From the NCBI GenBank assembly GCA_910576535.1, contig CAJTKK010000004.1:62001-126000 (forward strand): a stretch of 64,000 bases of DNA. The letters are read 5' to 3'. Under the pieces are notes generated by a model. The model saw nothing but the letters and a program-made list of their open reading frames with translations. It had not been told where the DNA came from and searched no databases. This DNA is from an uncultured Lachnospiraceae bacterium (lineage in GTDB: Bacteria; Bacillota; Clostridia; Lachnospirales; Lachnospiraceae). Shown here in pieces: positions 16,993 to 24,785 of this stretch. The position numbers and the translations under genes were made by a program. The first letter of the stretch is position 1. Every line of letters starts with the position of its first letter.

Positions 16993-17249
16993 AACCATCC
17001 CTCCTTTCTTCCAAATTTACCTTTCAGGCTATAAATTAAATTCATTATACCCCTCCTTCATTCCATCCGTCTTTGTAACTTTTAACAAATTGTTTGTTCT
17101 ATTTATAAATTTTTTATTCTTTTTTTATATTATATTGATTTACATTCTTTATTTATAGATATAATGCGCAAAAACTAAAATAATTAATATTCCTTTTTAT
17201 GGAAATTATACAAAAACATTCCTTATAGAAAAAACATCCGCAACACAAT
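16993..17249 (-). promoter_or_regulatory. A/T-rich leader region of the PTS operon
   Basis: This gene-free stretch carries two -10 candidates on the minus strand: an extended TGTATAAT at 17205-17212 and TATAAT at 17044-17049. Neither has a convincing TTGACA. I looked for a sigma-54 type -24/-12 element, common before mannose-family PTS operons, and did not find one. Confidence 0.35.
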
Positions 17250-17280
17250 AACGGCAGGATGGTTTTTCCATCCTGCCGTT
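17250..17280 (-). terminator. terminator of the PfkB/aldolase operon
   Basis: AACGGCAGGATGG (17250-17262) and CCATCCTGCCGTT (17268-17280) form a perfect 13-bp stem with a 5-base loop. A T-run follows on the minus strand only about 20 bases later, so some read-through into the PTS genes is possible. Confidence 0.7.
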
Positions 17281-17365
17281 GTCCAGCAGCCCCGCTGCTT
17301 TGCCAAAATCCATAAAATCTGAAAACTCCTGTCATATGCCCTTCCGCATAAGATTTCCAGTTTTT

Positions 17366-18214
17366 TTACGCTTTCCCATCGCAGCCGCACATTTTGATAC
17401 GCTGTCTTACAATCTCTTTTACCTGTTCCATGGCCATTTTTCCATATTTCTTCGGATCAAAAGCATCCGGATGCTCCGCTAAGAATTGTTTCACCCCATC
17501 CGTGTAGGCAATCCGCAGCTCCGTAGCAAAATTCACTTTGCAGATCCCCCTTTTGATGCTCTCTGTAACCGCTTCTTCCGACAGCCCGCTCGCCCCATGC
17601 AGCACAAGCGGAATCGTAACGACTTTGCGTATTTCTTCCAGACGGTTTAAATCCAGCTTCGGTTCCCCTTTATAAACGCCATGCGCTGTCCCGATCGCTA
17701 CCGCCAAGGAACCAATGCCCGTACGCTCCACGTATTCCTTTGCTTCCTGCGGATCCGTATAGCCGCCGCTCCCGCCGTCTAAGTCGTCTTCCTTGCCGCC
17801 TACTTTGCCAAGCTCTGCTTCCACCGGAATCCCGGACGGCCTGCAGGCATCTGCCACCGCCTTAGTGATCGCTATATTCTCTTCAAATACATGATGGGAG
17901 CCGTCAATCATAATCGAACTGTATCCTATGCGGAGCGCGCGCATAGCCAGATCAAAGCTGTCGCCATGGTCCAAATGCATACATACCGGCACGCTTGCTC
18001 TCTCAGCCGCCGTTTTTACATTTGCAAGATACATATCCAGCCCAGCATATTTTACAGTAGACGGCGTCGTCTGAAGCATCAGCGGGGCGCCCAGCTCTTC
18101 CGCCGCTTCGATCACTGCCATCACCATTTCCATATTTTCTACATTGAATGCCCCCACTGCATAACCCCCGCTTTGAGCATCCAACAACATTTTTTCCGAT
18201 GTCACAAACGCCAT
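17366..18214 (-). CDS. class II ketose-bisphosphate aldolase
   Basis: This 282-residue zinc-dependent aldolase of the FbaA/GatY group cleaves a ketose 1,6-bisphosphate to DHAP and an aldehyde. It shows the zinc and catalytic stretch CMHLDHGDSFD, the second metal site EAELGKVGG, GTAHGVYKGEPKL and the phosphate-binding LVLHGASGL. The ATG at 18214 follows AAGGAG; a start six codons earlier would overlap that site. The gene begins 17 bases after the PfkB kinase stop. With PfkB it could process fructose-, tagatose- or a related ketose-phosphate from the neighbouring PTS; the substrate is not decided by sequence. Confidence 0.92.
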   Translation of the reverse strand: MAFVTSEKMLLDAQSGGYAVGAFNVENMEMVMAVIEAAEELGAPLMLQTTPSTVKYAGLDMYLANVKTAAERASVPVCMHLDHGDSFDLAMRALRIGYSSIMIDGSHHVFEENIAITKAVADACRPSGIPVEAELGKVGGKEDDLDGGSGGYTDPQEAKEYVERTGIGSLAVAIGTAHGVYKGEPKLDLNRLEEIRKVVTIPLVLHGASGLSEEAVTESIKRGICKVNFATELRIAYTDGVKQFLAEHPDAFDPKKYGKMAMEQVKEIVRQRIKMCGCDGKA

Positions 18215-18231
18215 ATCTTTTTCTCCTTCCA

Positions 18232-19179
18232 TTACTTAAAATTATTCCGCATCATTTTGTTTATCGTTTCAGGTGAAATACGGCCTTCCATCGGCCCAAA
18301 CGCCGCCGCGTTCAGCGCCCCGGCAGCCGCTCCCATCCTGGCCGCTTCTTCAAGCCCTTTCTCCTGTGCCAGCCCGCAGATAAAAGCTGCATCAAAGCTG
18401 TCCCCTGCCCCAGTGGCATCCAACTGCTCCACCGGGTATACGCCCATTTCCAGTTCCAGCCCTTTCCGGGTATAAACCCGGGAACCCTTGGAACCGTTTT
18501 TCAGAACCAAAGTTTCCAGCCCCTGGTTCCCGAAAGCCGCTTCCACCGCTTCCTCTATGGTATCCTTTTGGGTCAGCATTTTCAGTTCCTGCACGCCGGG
18601 CATAAAAAGATTACAGTTGCAGAATGCCTCCTGCACCAAATCAAAGGCTTTAGGGTCACGCAGCAATTCAAGCCTCACATTAGGGTCAAAACTGATTTTC
18701 GTCCCATTTTTTTTAAATAAATACATGGTTTTCAGTATTTCCCGCCCAAACGCTGCGGAAGCCATCAAAGAACAGCCCATAATATGAAAATACTTGGCAT
18801 CTTCCATTCCCGCTAGGCTTTCCGGCGCTTTCGGTTCCGTAGCCGGTGTATTTTCCATATGGAAAATAAATTTTCTCTCCCCGCCGGCATAGTATGTAAC
18901 AAAGGCCACCCCCGTAGAGCCATTCCCGCTCCTTATAATCCAGCGGCAGTCCACGCCGTCCTTTGTAAGACGGTCTACAATATTTTTTCCAAAATCATCC
19001 TTCCCCACACCAGCTATAATACCGGAAGGACATCCAAGCCTTGCCGCCGTACTAATAAAGATCCCCGGCGCGCCGCTGGGAAACGGGCCTTTAAAATCTC
19101 CTGTTTCATACAGCTGCATCCCTTCCTGCGGGCGCATAATCTCGCAAAGCAGCTCTCCCATCGTCATAATTTCCGGCAT
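18232..19179 (-). CDS. PfkB-family sugar kinase
   Basis: This 315-residue ribokinase-fold enzyme phosphorylates a sugar or sugar phosphate with ATP. The N-terminal MGELLCEIMRP resembles the KdgK/IolC branch, GAPGIFISTAARLG is the substrate-side motif, and the C-terminal anion hole and catalytic base are in DATGAGDSFDAAF. It heads the two-gene operon with the aldolase, which suggests the order kinase then cleavage. Which hydroxyl is phosphorylated is not evident. Confidence 0.92.
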   Translation of the reverse strand: MPEIMTMGELLCEIMRPQEGMQLYETGDFKGPFPSGAPGIFISTAARLGCPSGIIAGVGKDDFGKNIVDRLTKDGVDCRWIIRSGNGSTGVAFVTYYAGGERKFIFHMENTPATEPKAPESLAGMEDAKYFHIMGCSLMASAAFGREILKTMYLFKKNGTKISFDPNVRLELLRDPKAFDLVQEAFCNCNLFMPGVQELKMLTQKDTIEEAVEAAFGNQGLETLVLKNGSKGSRVYTRKGLELEMGVYPVEQLDATGAGDSFDAAFICGLAQEKGLEEAARMGAAAGALNAAAFGPMEGRISPETINKMMRNNFK

Positions 19180-19229
19180 ATCATCCCCTCCCGTTTATTT
19201 CTGCTGATTTCTTTTGATCCGTCATATTT

Positions 19230-19258
19230 ATTATATCCGCCGGCTGCCGAATATGCAA
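19230..19258 (-). promoter_or_regulatory. sigma-A promoter of the PfkB/aldolase operon
   Basis: TTGCAT (19253-19258), 17 bases, TATAAT (19230-19235) on the minus strand, some 45 bases before the kinase start. Confidence 0.65.
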
Positions 19259-19319
19259 GCATTGCCAACTGCTTTTCTCCCGGTTTCCTGCCAAGCCAGC
19301 TATGCCTAAGCAGCAATAT

Positions 19320-19973
19320 CTAATGTTTCTTATTACGCTTATACTCTTTTATCTGCCCGGCAATTACCGTATAATCCCGTTCAAACAATTCTTCGCAGAA
19401 CTGCCGCTGTAAAATCTCCTCCGGGGTTTTTTCCAGTATTTTTTCAATAACAAAAAGCTTGCTCTTCTCCTTATATGCCGGAAGCTTGTTCAGCTCCTGG
19501 ATATGAGCAAGCTCCGTCCTCCACAAAATACTCATTTTTCTTTTCCAATTCATCTCCGGGTTCTTGCCCGGCCTACGCAAAACATAAAAATCTATTGCAT
19601 CCCCCATCCGTTCTGCCGTGATAATCCCCCACCACTCCGGGATATGTTCCTCCACATGCAGCGCATGGCTTGTGCCTACCACCGCATAATTATAATCATA
19701 ATACAGATTATAATCCTTCACCTGGCGCCCCAGCCTCGCATAAGTATCCGCATCGCTTTTGATCTCAAGCCCATATACATTGTCCGGGGTTACCATCACT
19801 GCATCCGCCCTGGACTTCCCCATCCTTTTTTCTTCTATTATCCTTGTTTTCCCATATACTTCCTCTAAAAAATCAAACAGAGGCTCCCTGATCTCTTTAT
19901 CATGCAATACTTTCCTTGCTTTCTCTTTATTTTCTCCTGCCGTGCCATTCTTGTTCTTATCTTTCCCTTTCAT
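19320..19973 (-). CDS. sce7726-like PD-(D/E)xK nuclease family protein
   Basis: This 217-residue protein resembles the sce7726 family. The core has a nuclease-like arrangement: ADAVMVTPDNVYGLEIKSDADT at about 58-79 supplies an Asp and an E-x-K pair, and VKDYNLYYDYNYAVVGTSH follows. The rest is helical and basic (ending in KRNKKH). I recall relatives near phage or mobile-island genes, but no such genes are visible here and its usual sce7725-like partner is absent. Catalysis on DNA is inference. It is separated from the upstream serpin by that gene's terminator; its own ribosome-binding site is weak. Confidence 0.72.
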   Translation of the reverse strand: MKGKDKNKNGTAGENKEKARKVLHDKEIREPLFDFLEEVYGKTRIIEEKRMGKSRADAVMVTPDNVYGLEIKSDADTYARLGRQVKDYNLYYDYNYAVVGTSHALHVEEHIPEWWGIITAERMGDAIDFYVLRRPGKNPEMNWKRKMSILWRTELAHIQELNKLPAYKEKSKLFVIEKILEKTPEEILQRQFCEELFERDYTVIAGQIKEYKRNKKH

Positions 19974-20028
19974 GATATCCGTACTTTTCCTTTGCTTCCA
20001 TCTATAGATTTTGACGGGAAAATCCCGG

Positions 20029-20067
20029 AAAAAAATTCCATGCGCTTTCCTTATCCGATGCGCATGG
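20029..20067 (-). terminator. terminator of the serpin gene
   Basis: CCATGCGC (20038-20045) pairs with GCGCATGG (20060-20067), followed on the minus strand by AATTTTTTT. It lies just past the serpin stop. Confidence 0.85.
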
Positions 20068-20074
20068 CGGGGCT

Positions 20075-21439
20075 TTACTTGGTTTTAACCTGATTTAAAA
20101 CCCCTATAAAAACAGGGAGGTTGGATTCCTCCTCCACAATGGCATACACAAACGGCCTTTGCAGATATACTTCATAGACTTTCGCCGCAGGCTCCTGTCT
20201 TGCGCCCCCGGCCACCATTTCCTCAACCGTTGCAGCAGCAGCCTCTGTGCCGAGTTCTTTTACGGAAATATAAGTTTTATGAATAACCCTGCTTAAGCAG
20301 ACCGGGACGCCGGGCAAAACGCCAATCCCCCGGAAATCTGCCTTTCTCCAGTCAAATGCATCCTTCATTCCCATTTCTGCCAATATGCCGCTTAATTCCG
20401 TCTCGTAATCCGCTTCAAATTTTGGCATACCGGTTTTCACCGTTACTTCCGTTTCCGCCCCGGCCAGCAGGGCAAGGAAATGCTCCCCATCCATAGAGCC
20501 TATATATTCTTCAGGGCTGATCCCTTCGTCCGGCAAAAGAGCGGCGAACCGGTATCCTTCTTTATAAGGCTTTATAAAGCCTGCAGCCTTTTCGTCCTTA
20601 ATATAAACGCTTTCCTCCGAATACATAAACGGAACCGTTTCTTTCCCTTTCTTTCCATTGAAAAAAACATCCTCCCTTACTTGGTATGGCTCATAAGCCT
20701 TTTCCCAGCTTCCGTCAAAAACAACGGCATTCACCAAATACATCACTGCGTCTTCCTGTAAGTTACCCAAAATCCTTTTTATCCTTCCATCTGTTTTTTC
20801 TTCCGCCCATGAATTGATATCGTTCAAAGTTTCTTCGCAAAAAGGAACCTGGTAAATATCCGCATGATAATAACCGGCATTCTTTTCCAGGAAGTCTTTC
20901 TCCACCGTCAGCTTCCTTCCTTCATCCTGGATCCATATGGCATTGGCCATCTTCAGACTGGCGCCTTCTGTATCTGTCAGCCCGTCCGTCCATGCTTTCA
21001 GGTTTTCATTCAAGCTGTCCATATCCTGATTCCGGGCCAGGACAGAAAGCATCTGGGAAAGCGTATCTCCCTTAGCCCCATTGGCCGTCATAGCCAGGGC
21101 TGTCAGTGCCGACGCCGGCGATACCATCACATTCTCCCCCTTATTTTCTTCCAAATTTTCTTTGAGCAGATGTACCGCAAAGTCTGCAGTGTCTAAACAA
21201 AACGCGTCCTTTGGCATATCCTCTTCCCCGCTGCCCACCGGCGCTTCTTCGTCCATCCTGATTTTCCCTATCGTATCCACAGCCTGGTTTCCTTCCTTTC
21301 CAGCAGAACTGACTCTGTTTTCCTGTAAAACGCTTTTTTCCATATCTTCTGTCCGCCCCATCTCTTCTTTTTGGCCGCATCCGCAGCATATAAGAAGAAG
21401 AATTGCCAAAAATACTATACCACATCTTTTTCTTTTCAT
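20075..21439 (-). CDS. serpin family protease inhibitor, probably lipid-anchored
   Basis: This 454-residue protein starts with a signal peptide ending in LLLICCGCGQ, which suggests a lipoprotein although the lipobox is atypical. A roughly 60-residue acidic linker precedes a full serpin domain (from FAVHLLKENL to FIGVLNQV). Landmarks are VMVSPASALTALAMTANGAKG, MANAIWIQD and the hinge KELGTEAAAATVEEM of the reactive-centre loop. Between the hinge and RPFVYAI the loop is about seven residues longer than in antitrypsin; possible P1 residues include the Arg in GGARQ. The ATG at 21439 fits GAGGG and a promoter at 21506; longer upstream starts would precede the promoter. A role against host or rival proteases is inferred. 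Confidence 0.9.
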   Translation of the reverse strand: MKRKRCGIVFLAILLLICCGCGQKEEMGRTEDMEKSVLQENRVSSAGKEGNQAVDTIGKIRMDEEAPVGSGEEDMPKDAFCLDTADFAVHLLKENLEENKGENVMVSPASALTALAMTANGAKGDTLSQMLSVLARNQDMDSLNENLKAWTDGLTDTEGASLKMANAIWIQDEGRKLTVEKDFLEKNAGYYHADIYQVPFCEETLNDINSWAEEKTDGRIKRILGNLQEDAVMYLVNAVVFDGSWEKAYEPYQVREDVFFNGKKGKETVPFMYSEESVYIKDEKAAGFIKPYKEGYRFAALLPDEGISPEEYIGSMDGEHFLALLAGAETEVTVKTGMPKFEADYETELSGILAEMGMKDAFDWRKADFRGIGVLPGVPVCLSRVIHKTYISVKELGTEAAAATVEEMVAGGARQEPAAKVYEVYLQRPFVYAIVEEESNLPVFIGVLNQVKTK

Positions 21440-21505
21440 AATTTCCCTCATTCCTGCGTGGCTTTGTTCCATAAAGCCCATTTTTCTTTCCCGTTTATTT
21501 CTTTC

Positions 21506-21513
21506 ATTATACA
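21506..21513 (-). promoter_or_regulatory. extended -10 promoter of the serpin gene
   Basis: TGTATAAT on the minus strand about 70 bases before the serpin start, with no clear -35. It places the start of transcription downstream of the alternative upstream start codons. The rest of the 344-base gap to 21784 shows nothing I can name. Confidence 0.5.
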
Positions 21514-21783
21514 AGATCCCCCATAAAAAATCATCTATTATCTTCTTTTTGCCGGCCATTCCAGAAACAAACCGCCCCTATTTTCTCAGTTTCGCCCAGC
21601 GCCTATCTTCTCCTGCGCTTTCCGCCCCGGGCTGCTTTGTTCTCTCCAGCATGGATATCCCATCTGGCTATTGCAAAAAAAATAGGGTAAACTATCCTAA
21701 AAGACAATTCCTGCGCCCTTCCTGGAAAGCCAGGGTTTTTCAAGATGCCTGATCACATCAGTTCACGCTAGTACGGGGGATTT

Positions 21784-22425
21784 ATGCGTTTTAACAAGAT
21801 AGATATTCATTCCGAATATAATGACGAATTAACAGAAACCATGAGAAAAGAAAGCGCACACATTATTGATATGTATTTACGCCTGTTAAAATACTATGAC
21901 AATGACCACTGCAGAAAACTGAATATTTCCTGTAATGAAAAAACCAGCCGCCCCTATATCAGATCCAGCCTCAACGGATATATCTCCTTGCAGGCTCCAT
22001 TTTTCCCGGATCAGTTCTTCCTTTTAACCCCAACAGGAAAAAGCTGTTTTTATTTAAGCCTCATCCACCAGTCTGTTATGTACATAGGCTCCAGATGGGG
22101 GTGGAACCTGCCCTACTTTACTTTTATACAAGGCTGCATTATTTCCAGCAATTTTAAAAACCAGTGGATGCATGGAAAACCTTCCAAATCCTGCAATATA
22201 GACAAAAGCGCACAGCTCAGGATCGTGCAGACCATAGATAAAGCAAATATTTCCCTGGTCATTACACAAAAAAGAAAGGTCATCAAAAAGATGCTGGTTA
22301 CGGAAACAGAACCAGTGCCTTGGGCATACCGGCCGTATCTGGGAACCATCCATTGGACGGGCATCGACAGTCTGACCGTCTGCGGCAGGGAAGGGCAGAT
22401 TATTTTTGAAGCATCCGGTGTTTAG
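21784..22425 (+). CDS. orphan protein of unknown function
   Basis: I do not recognise this 213-residue protein. It has no signal peptide or membrane helix. The N-terminus is acidic and helical (HSEYNDELTETMRKESAHII), the middle is rich in aromatic residues and Cys (YIGSRWGWNLPYFTFIQGC), and the C-terminus is beta-rich. A CGGGGGA lies just before the start. It faces away from the serpin and towards dapL. A single open frame of this length with a plausible start makes it likely real, but there is no functional clue. Confidence 0.65.
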   Translation: MRFNKIDIHSEYNDELTETMRKESAHIIDMYLRLLKYYDNDHCRKLNISCNEKTSRPYIRSSLNGYISLQAPFFPDQFFLLTPTGKSCFYLSLIHQSVMYIGSRWGWNLPYFTFIQGCIISSNFKNQWMHGKPSKSCNIDKSAQLRIVQTIDKANISLVITQKRKVIKKMLVTETEPVPWAYRPYLGTIHWTGIDSLTVCGREGQIIFEASGV

Positions 22426-22431
22426 GGCAGC

Positions 22432-22457
22432 AAAAAACCCTGCCATAATAAGCAGGG
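22432..22457 (-). terminator. terminator of dapL
   Basis: CCCTGC (22438-22443) and GCAGGG (22452-22457) with an 8-base loop, followed on the minus strand by TTTTTT. It sits 20 bases past the dapL stop. Confidence 0.85.
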
Positions 22458-22477
22458 GTCTTCCGCCTTCTTTTAAC

Positions 22478-23692
22478 CTACAGTCTCTTAATCCGGTCCA
22501 CTGCCTCAACCGTATTCTCATAACTGCCAAAGGCAGTCAGCCTGAAATAAGTTTCGCCGCTGGGTCCGAACCCGGAGCCTGGAGTCCCTACCACATTGGC
22601 ATTTTCCAGCAAATAGTCAAAAAACTCCCAGCTAGTCATCCCATTGGGCGCTTTCAGCCAGATATAAGGAGCATTCACTCCGCCGGATACCGCATAGCCC
22701 GCATCTTTCAGGCCTTTCAAAATATATTCCGCATTCTTCATATAATAAGCAACCTGTTCCCTGATCTGGGATTTGCCGTCCGGCGAATAAACCGCTTCCC
22801 CGGCGCGCTGCACAATATAAGGCGCCCCATTGTACTTTGTCCCATGCCTTCTCGCCCATAAGGAATGAAGGGAAGTCCCCCCGCATTTCAATTCCTTGGG
22901 AATCACAGTAAAACCAAGGCGCACGCCGGTAAACCCTGCATTTTTGGAAAAAGAACGCAGCTCTATCGCACAGGTTCTTGCCCCCTCACATTCATAGACC
23001 GTATGCGGGACATCTTCCTGCGAGATATAAGCTTCATAAGCCGCATCATATATAATCACTGCCCCTACCTTGTTCGCATAATCCACCCATTCCTGAAGCT
23101 GTGCCTTCGTAACCGCAGAACCCGTCGGGTTATTCGGGAAACACAGATAAATGATATCCGGTGTTTCCTCCGGCAATTCCGGCACAAAATTATTGTCCGC
23201 AAGGCAAGGCATATAAATCACATCGCTCCATACTTCCTTGTCAGCATCATAAATCCCTGTCCTGCCCGCCATCACATTCGTGTCCACATATACCGGGTAT
23301 ACCGGGTCGCAGACTGCGATCTTATTGTCTGTGCTGAAAATTTCCTGAATATTCCCGGAATCGCATTTAGCCCCGTCAGAAACAAAAATCTCATCCGCCG
23401 CTATATCGCACCCCCGCGCTTTATAGTCATTCTCTGCAATCGCATTGCGCAGGAATTCATATCCTAAGTCCGGCGCATACCCATGAAATGTTTCCGCCTT
23501 CCCCATCTCATCCACTGCCCGGTGAAGCGCATCAATAATGGAGGGGGCTAACGGCTGGGTTACATCGCCGATCCCAAGACGGATAATCTTTTTTTCCGGG
23601 TTCGCCTGGGCATATGCATTCACTTTTTTTCCAATGGTAGAAAAAAGATAACTTCCAGGTAATTTTAAATAATTATCATTGATCTTAAACAT
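22478..23692 (-). CDS. dapL: LL-diaminopimelate aminotransferase
   Basis: This 404-residue PLP enzyme converts tetrahydrodipicolinate directly to LL-diaminopimelate, bypassing the acylated intermediates. The family start INDNYLKLPGSYLFSTIGKK, the region IRLGIGDVTQPLAPSI, CFPNNPTGSA, the PLP-binding Lys in SFSKNAGFTGVRLG and the C-terminal FFDYLLENANVVGTPGSGFG are all present. The ATG at 23692 follows GAGGAGAAG by about five bases. It is downstream of dapF on the same strand with a 105-base gap, so the two steps of meso-DAP synthesis are adjacent. Confidence 0.95.
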   Translation of the reverse strand: MFKINDNYLKLPGSYLFSTIGKKVNAYAQANPEKKIIRLGIGDVTQPLAPSIIDALHRAVDEMGKAETFHGYAPDLGYEFLRNAIAENDYKARGCDIAADEIFVSDGAKCDSGNIQEIFSTDNKIAVCDPVYPVYVDTNVMAGRTGIYDADKEVWSDVIYMPCLADNNFVPELPEETPDIIYLCFPNNPTGSAVTKAQLQEWVDYANKVGAVIIYDAAYEAYISQEDVPHTVYECEGARTCAIELRSFSKNAGFTGVRLGFTVIPKELKCGGTSLHSLWARRHGTKYNGAPYIVQRAGEAVYSPDGKSQIREQVAYYMKNAEYILKGLKDAGYAVSGGVNAPYIWLKAPNGMTSWEFFDYLLENANVVGTPGSGFGPSGETYFRLTAFGSYENTVEAVDRIKRL

Positions 23693-23797
23693 ATATCTTC
23701 TCCTCTTAAACCATAAACATTTTAGACATTTATAAAACCAATCCATTTGCAGGACACCCTGACAGTTTAAAACCTCAATTGCCTATTTCACAGCAAG

Positions 23798-24670
23798 CTA
23801 TACTTCCATTTCTATCTCGCCTTCAAAAACAGTTTCTGCAGGCCCTGTCATATAAACCGTATTTTCTTTCCTGTCCCACCGGATCTTCAGTTCCCCGCCT
23901 AATAGTTTAACAGTAACTTCTTCTTCCGTCAAACCATTTAAGATACAGGCCACCGCCGTTGCACATGCCCCCGTACCGCAGGCCAAGGTCTCCCCGGTCC
24001 CTCTTTCCCATACCCGCATCTGAACTGTATTTCTGTCCAGTACCTTCACGAATTCCGTATTCGTCCGTCTCGGAAAACGCATATGGTTTTCAAAATAAGG
24101 ACCTGTTTTTTCTATTGCAAAGCCATCCAGGTCTTCCCATTCCTTCATAAAGATAACTGCATGAGGGTTTCCCATGGATACACATGTCATTTCATACTCT
24201 TTCCCCTCTACCTCAATCCTCTCCGCAATTGCTTCTTCCTGCCCGGAAACTACCGGGATATCCTCCGCTTTCAGGATGGGCGCCCCCATATTCACTTTGA
24301 CGCTTTTCACTTTCCCTTCCTCTACTGTAAGTTCCAGATACTTCACATTCCCGCAGCTTGCAATCCTTACCGCTTCCTTATCCGTAAGCCCTTTGTCATA
24401 TACATACTTCGCCACGCACCGGATACCATTTCCGCACATTTCCGCCCGGGAGCCGTCCGCATTGTACATTTCCATCTCAAAATCAGCCCCGGCGCCTTCC
24501 CCGTCCAGGGAATGGATAAAAATCACCCCATCGCCCCCCACTCCGAAATGCCTGTCACTTAGCATACGTACCATCTTTGCCTTTTCTTCCCCATCCATCG
24601 TTATCCCGGCTCCATTGATATAAATATAATCGTTCCCGCAGCCATGCATCTTTGTAAACCCTATTTTCAT
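23798..24670 (-). CDS. dapF: diaminopimelate epimerase
   Basis: This 290-residue cofactor-independent epimerase makes meso-diaminopimelate for lysine and peptidoglycan. Both catalytic cysteines are visible, in YNADGSRAEMCGNGIRC and in ETLACGTGACA. The start MKIGFTKMHGCGNDYI at 24670 follows GGGAGAGGG; an open frame continues 61 codons upstream but lacks family similarity. It lies between the PAS hybrid kinase, 115 bases upstream, and dapL. Confidence 0.96.
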   Translation of the reverse strand: MKIGFTKMHGCGNDYIYINGAGITMDGEEKAKMVRMLSDRHFGVGGDGVIFIHSLDGEGAGADFEMEMYNADGSRAEMCGNGIRCVAKYVYDKGLTDKEAVRIASCGNVKYLELTVEEGKVKSVKVNMGAPILKAEDIPVVSGQEEAIAERIEVEGKEYEMTCVSMGNPHAVIFMKEWEDLDGFAIEKTGPYFENHMRFPRRTNTEFVKVLDRNTVQMRVWERGTGETLACGTGACATAVACILNGLTEEEVTVKLLGGELKIRWDRKENTVYMTGPAETVFEGEIEMEV

Positions 24671-24785
24671 CTGCCCTCTCCCTTCCGGAATATCGTTATG
24701 CCTCATTACAAAACTGGCGGACTTGCCGGAAACTCCGGCTATCCGCCGTTCTGCATCTGCCCTGTTTGCTTTTATTTCATCTATG

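Noticed and set aside
16993..17365. Sigma-54 promoter and LevR-type control of the PTS operon
   Set aside because: No GG/GC -24/-12 pair is present and no LevR-like gene lies nearby.
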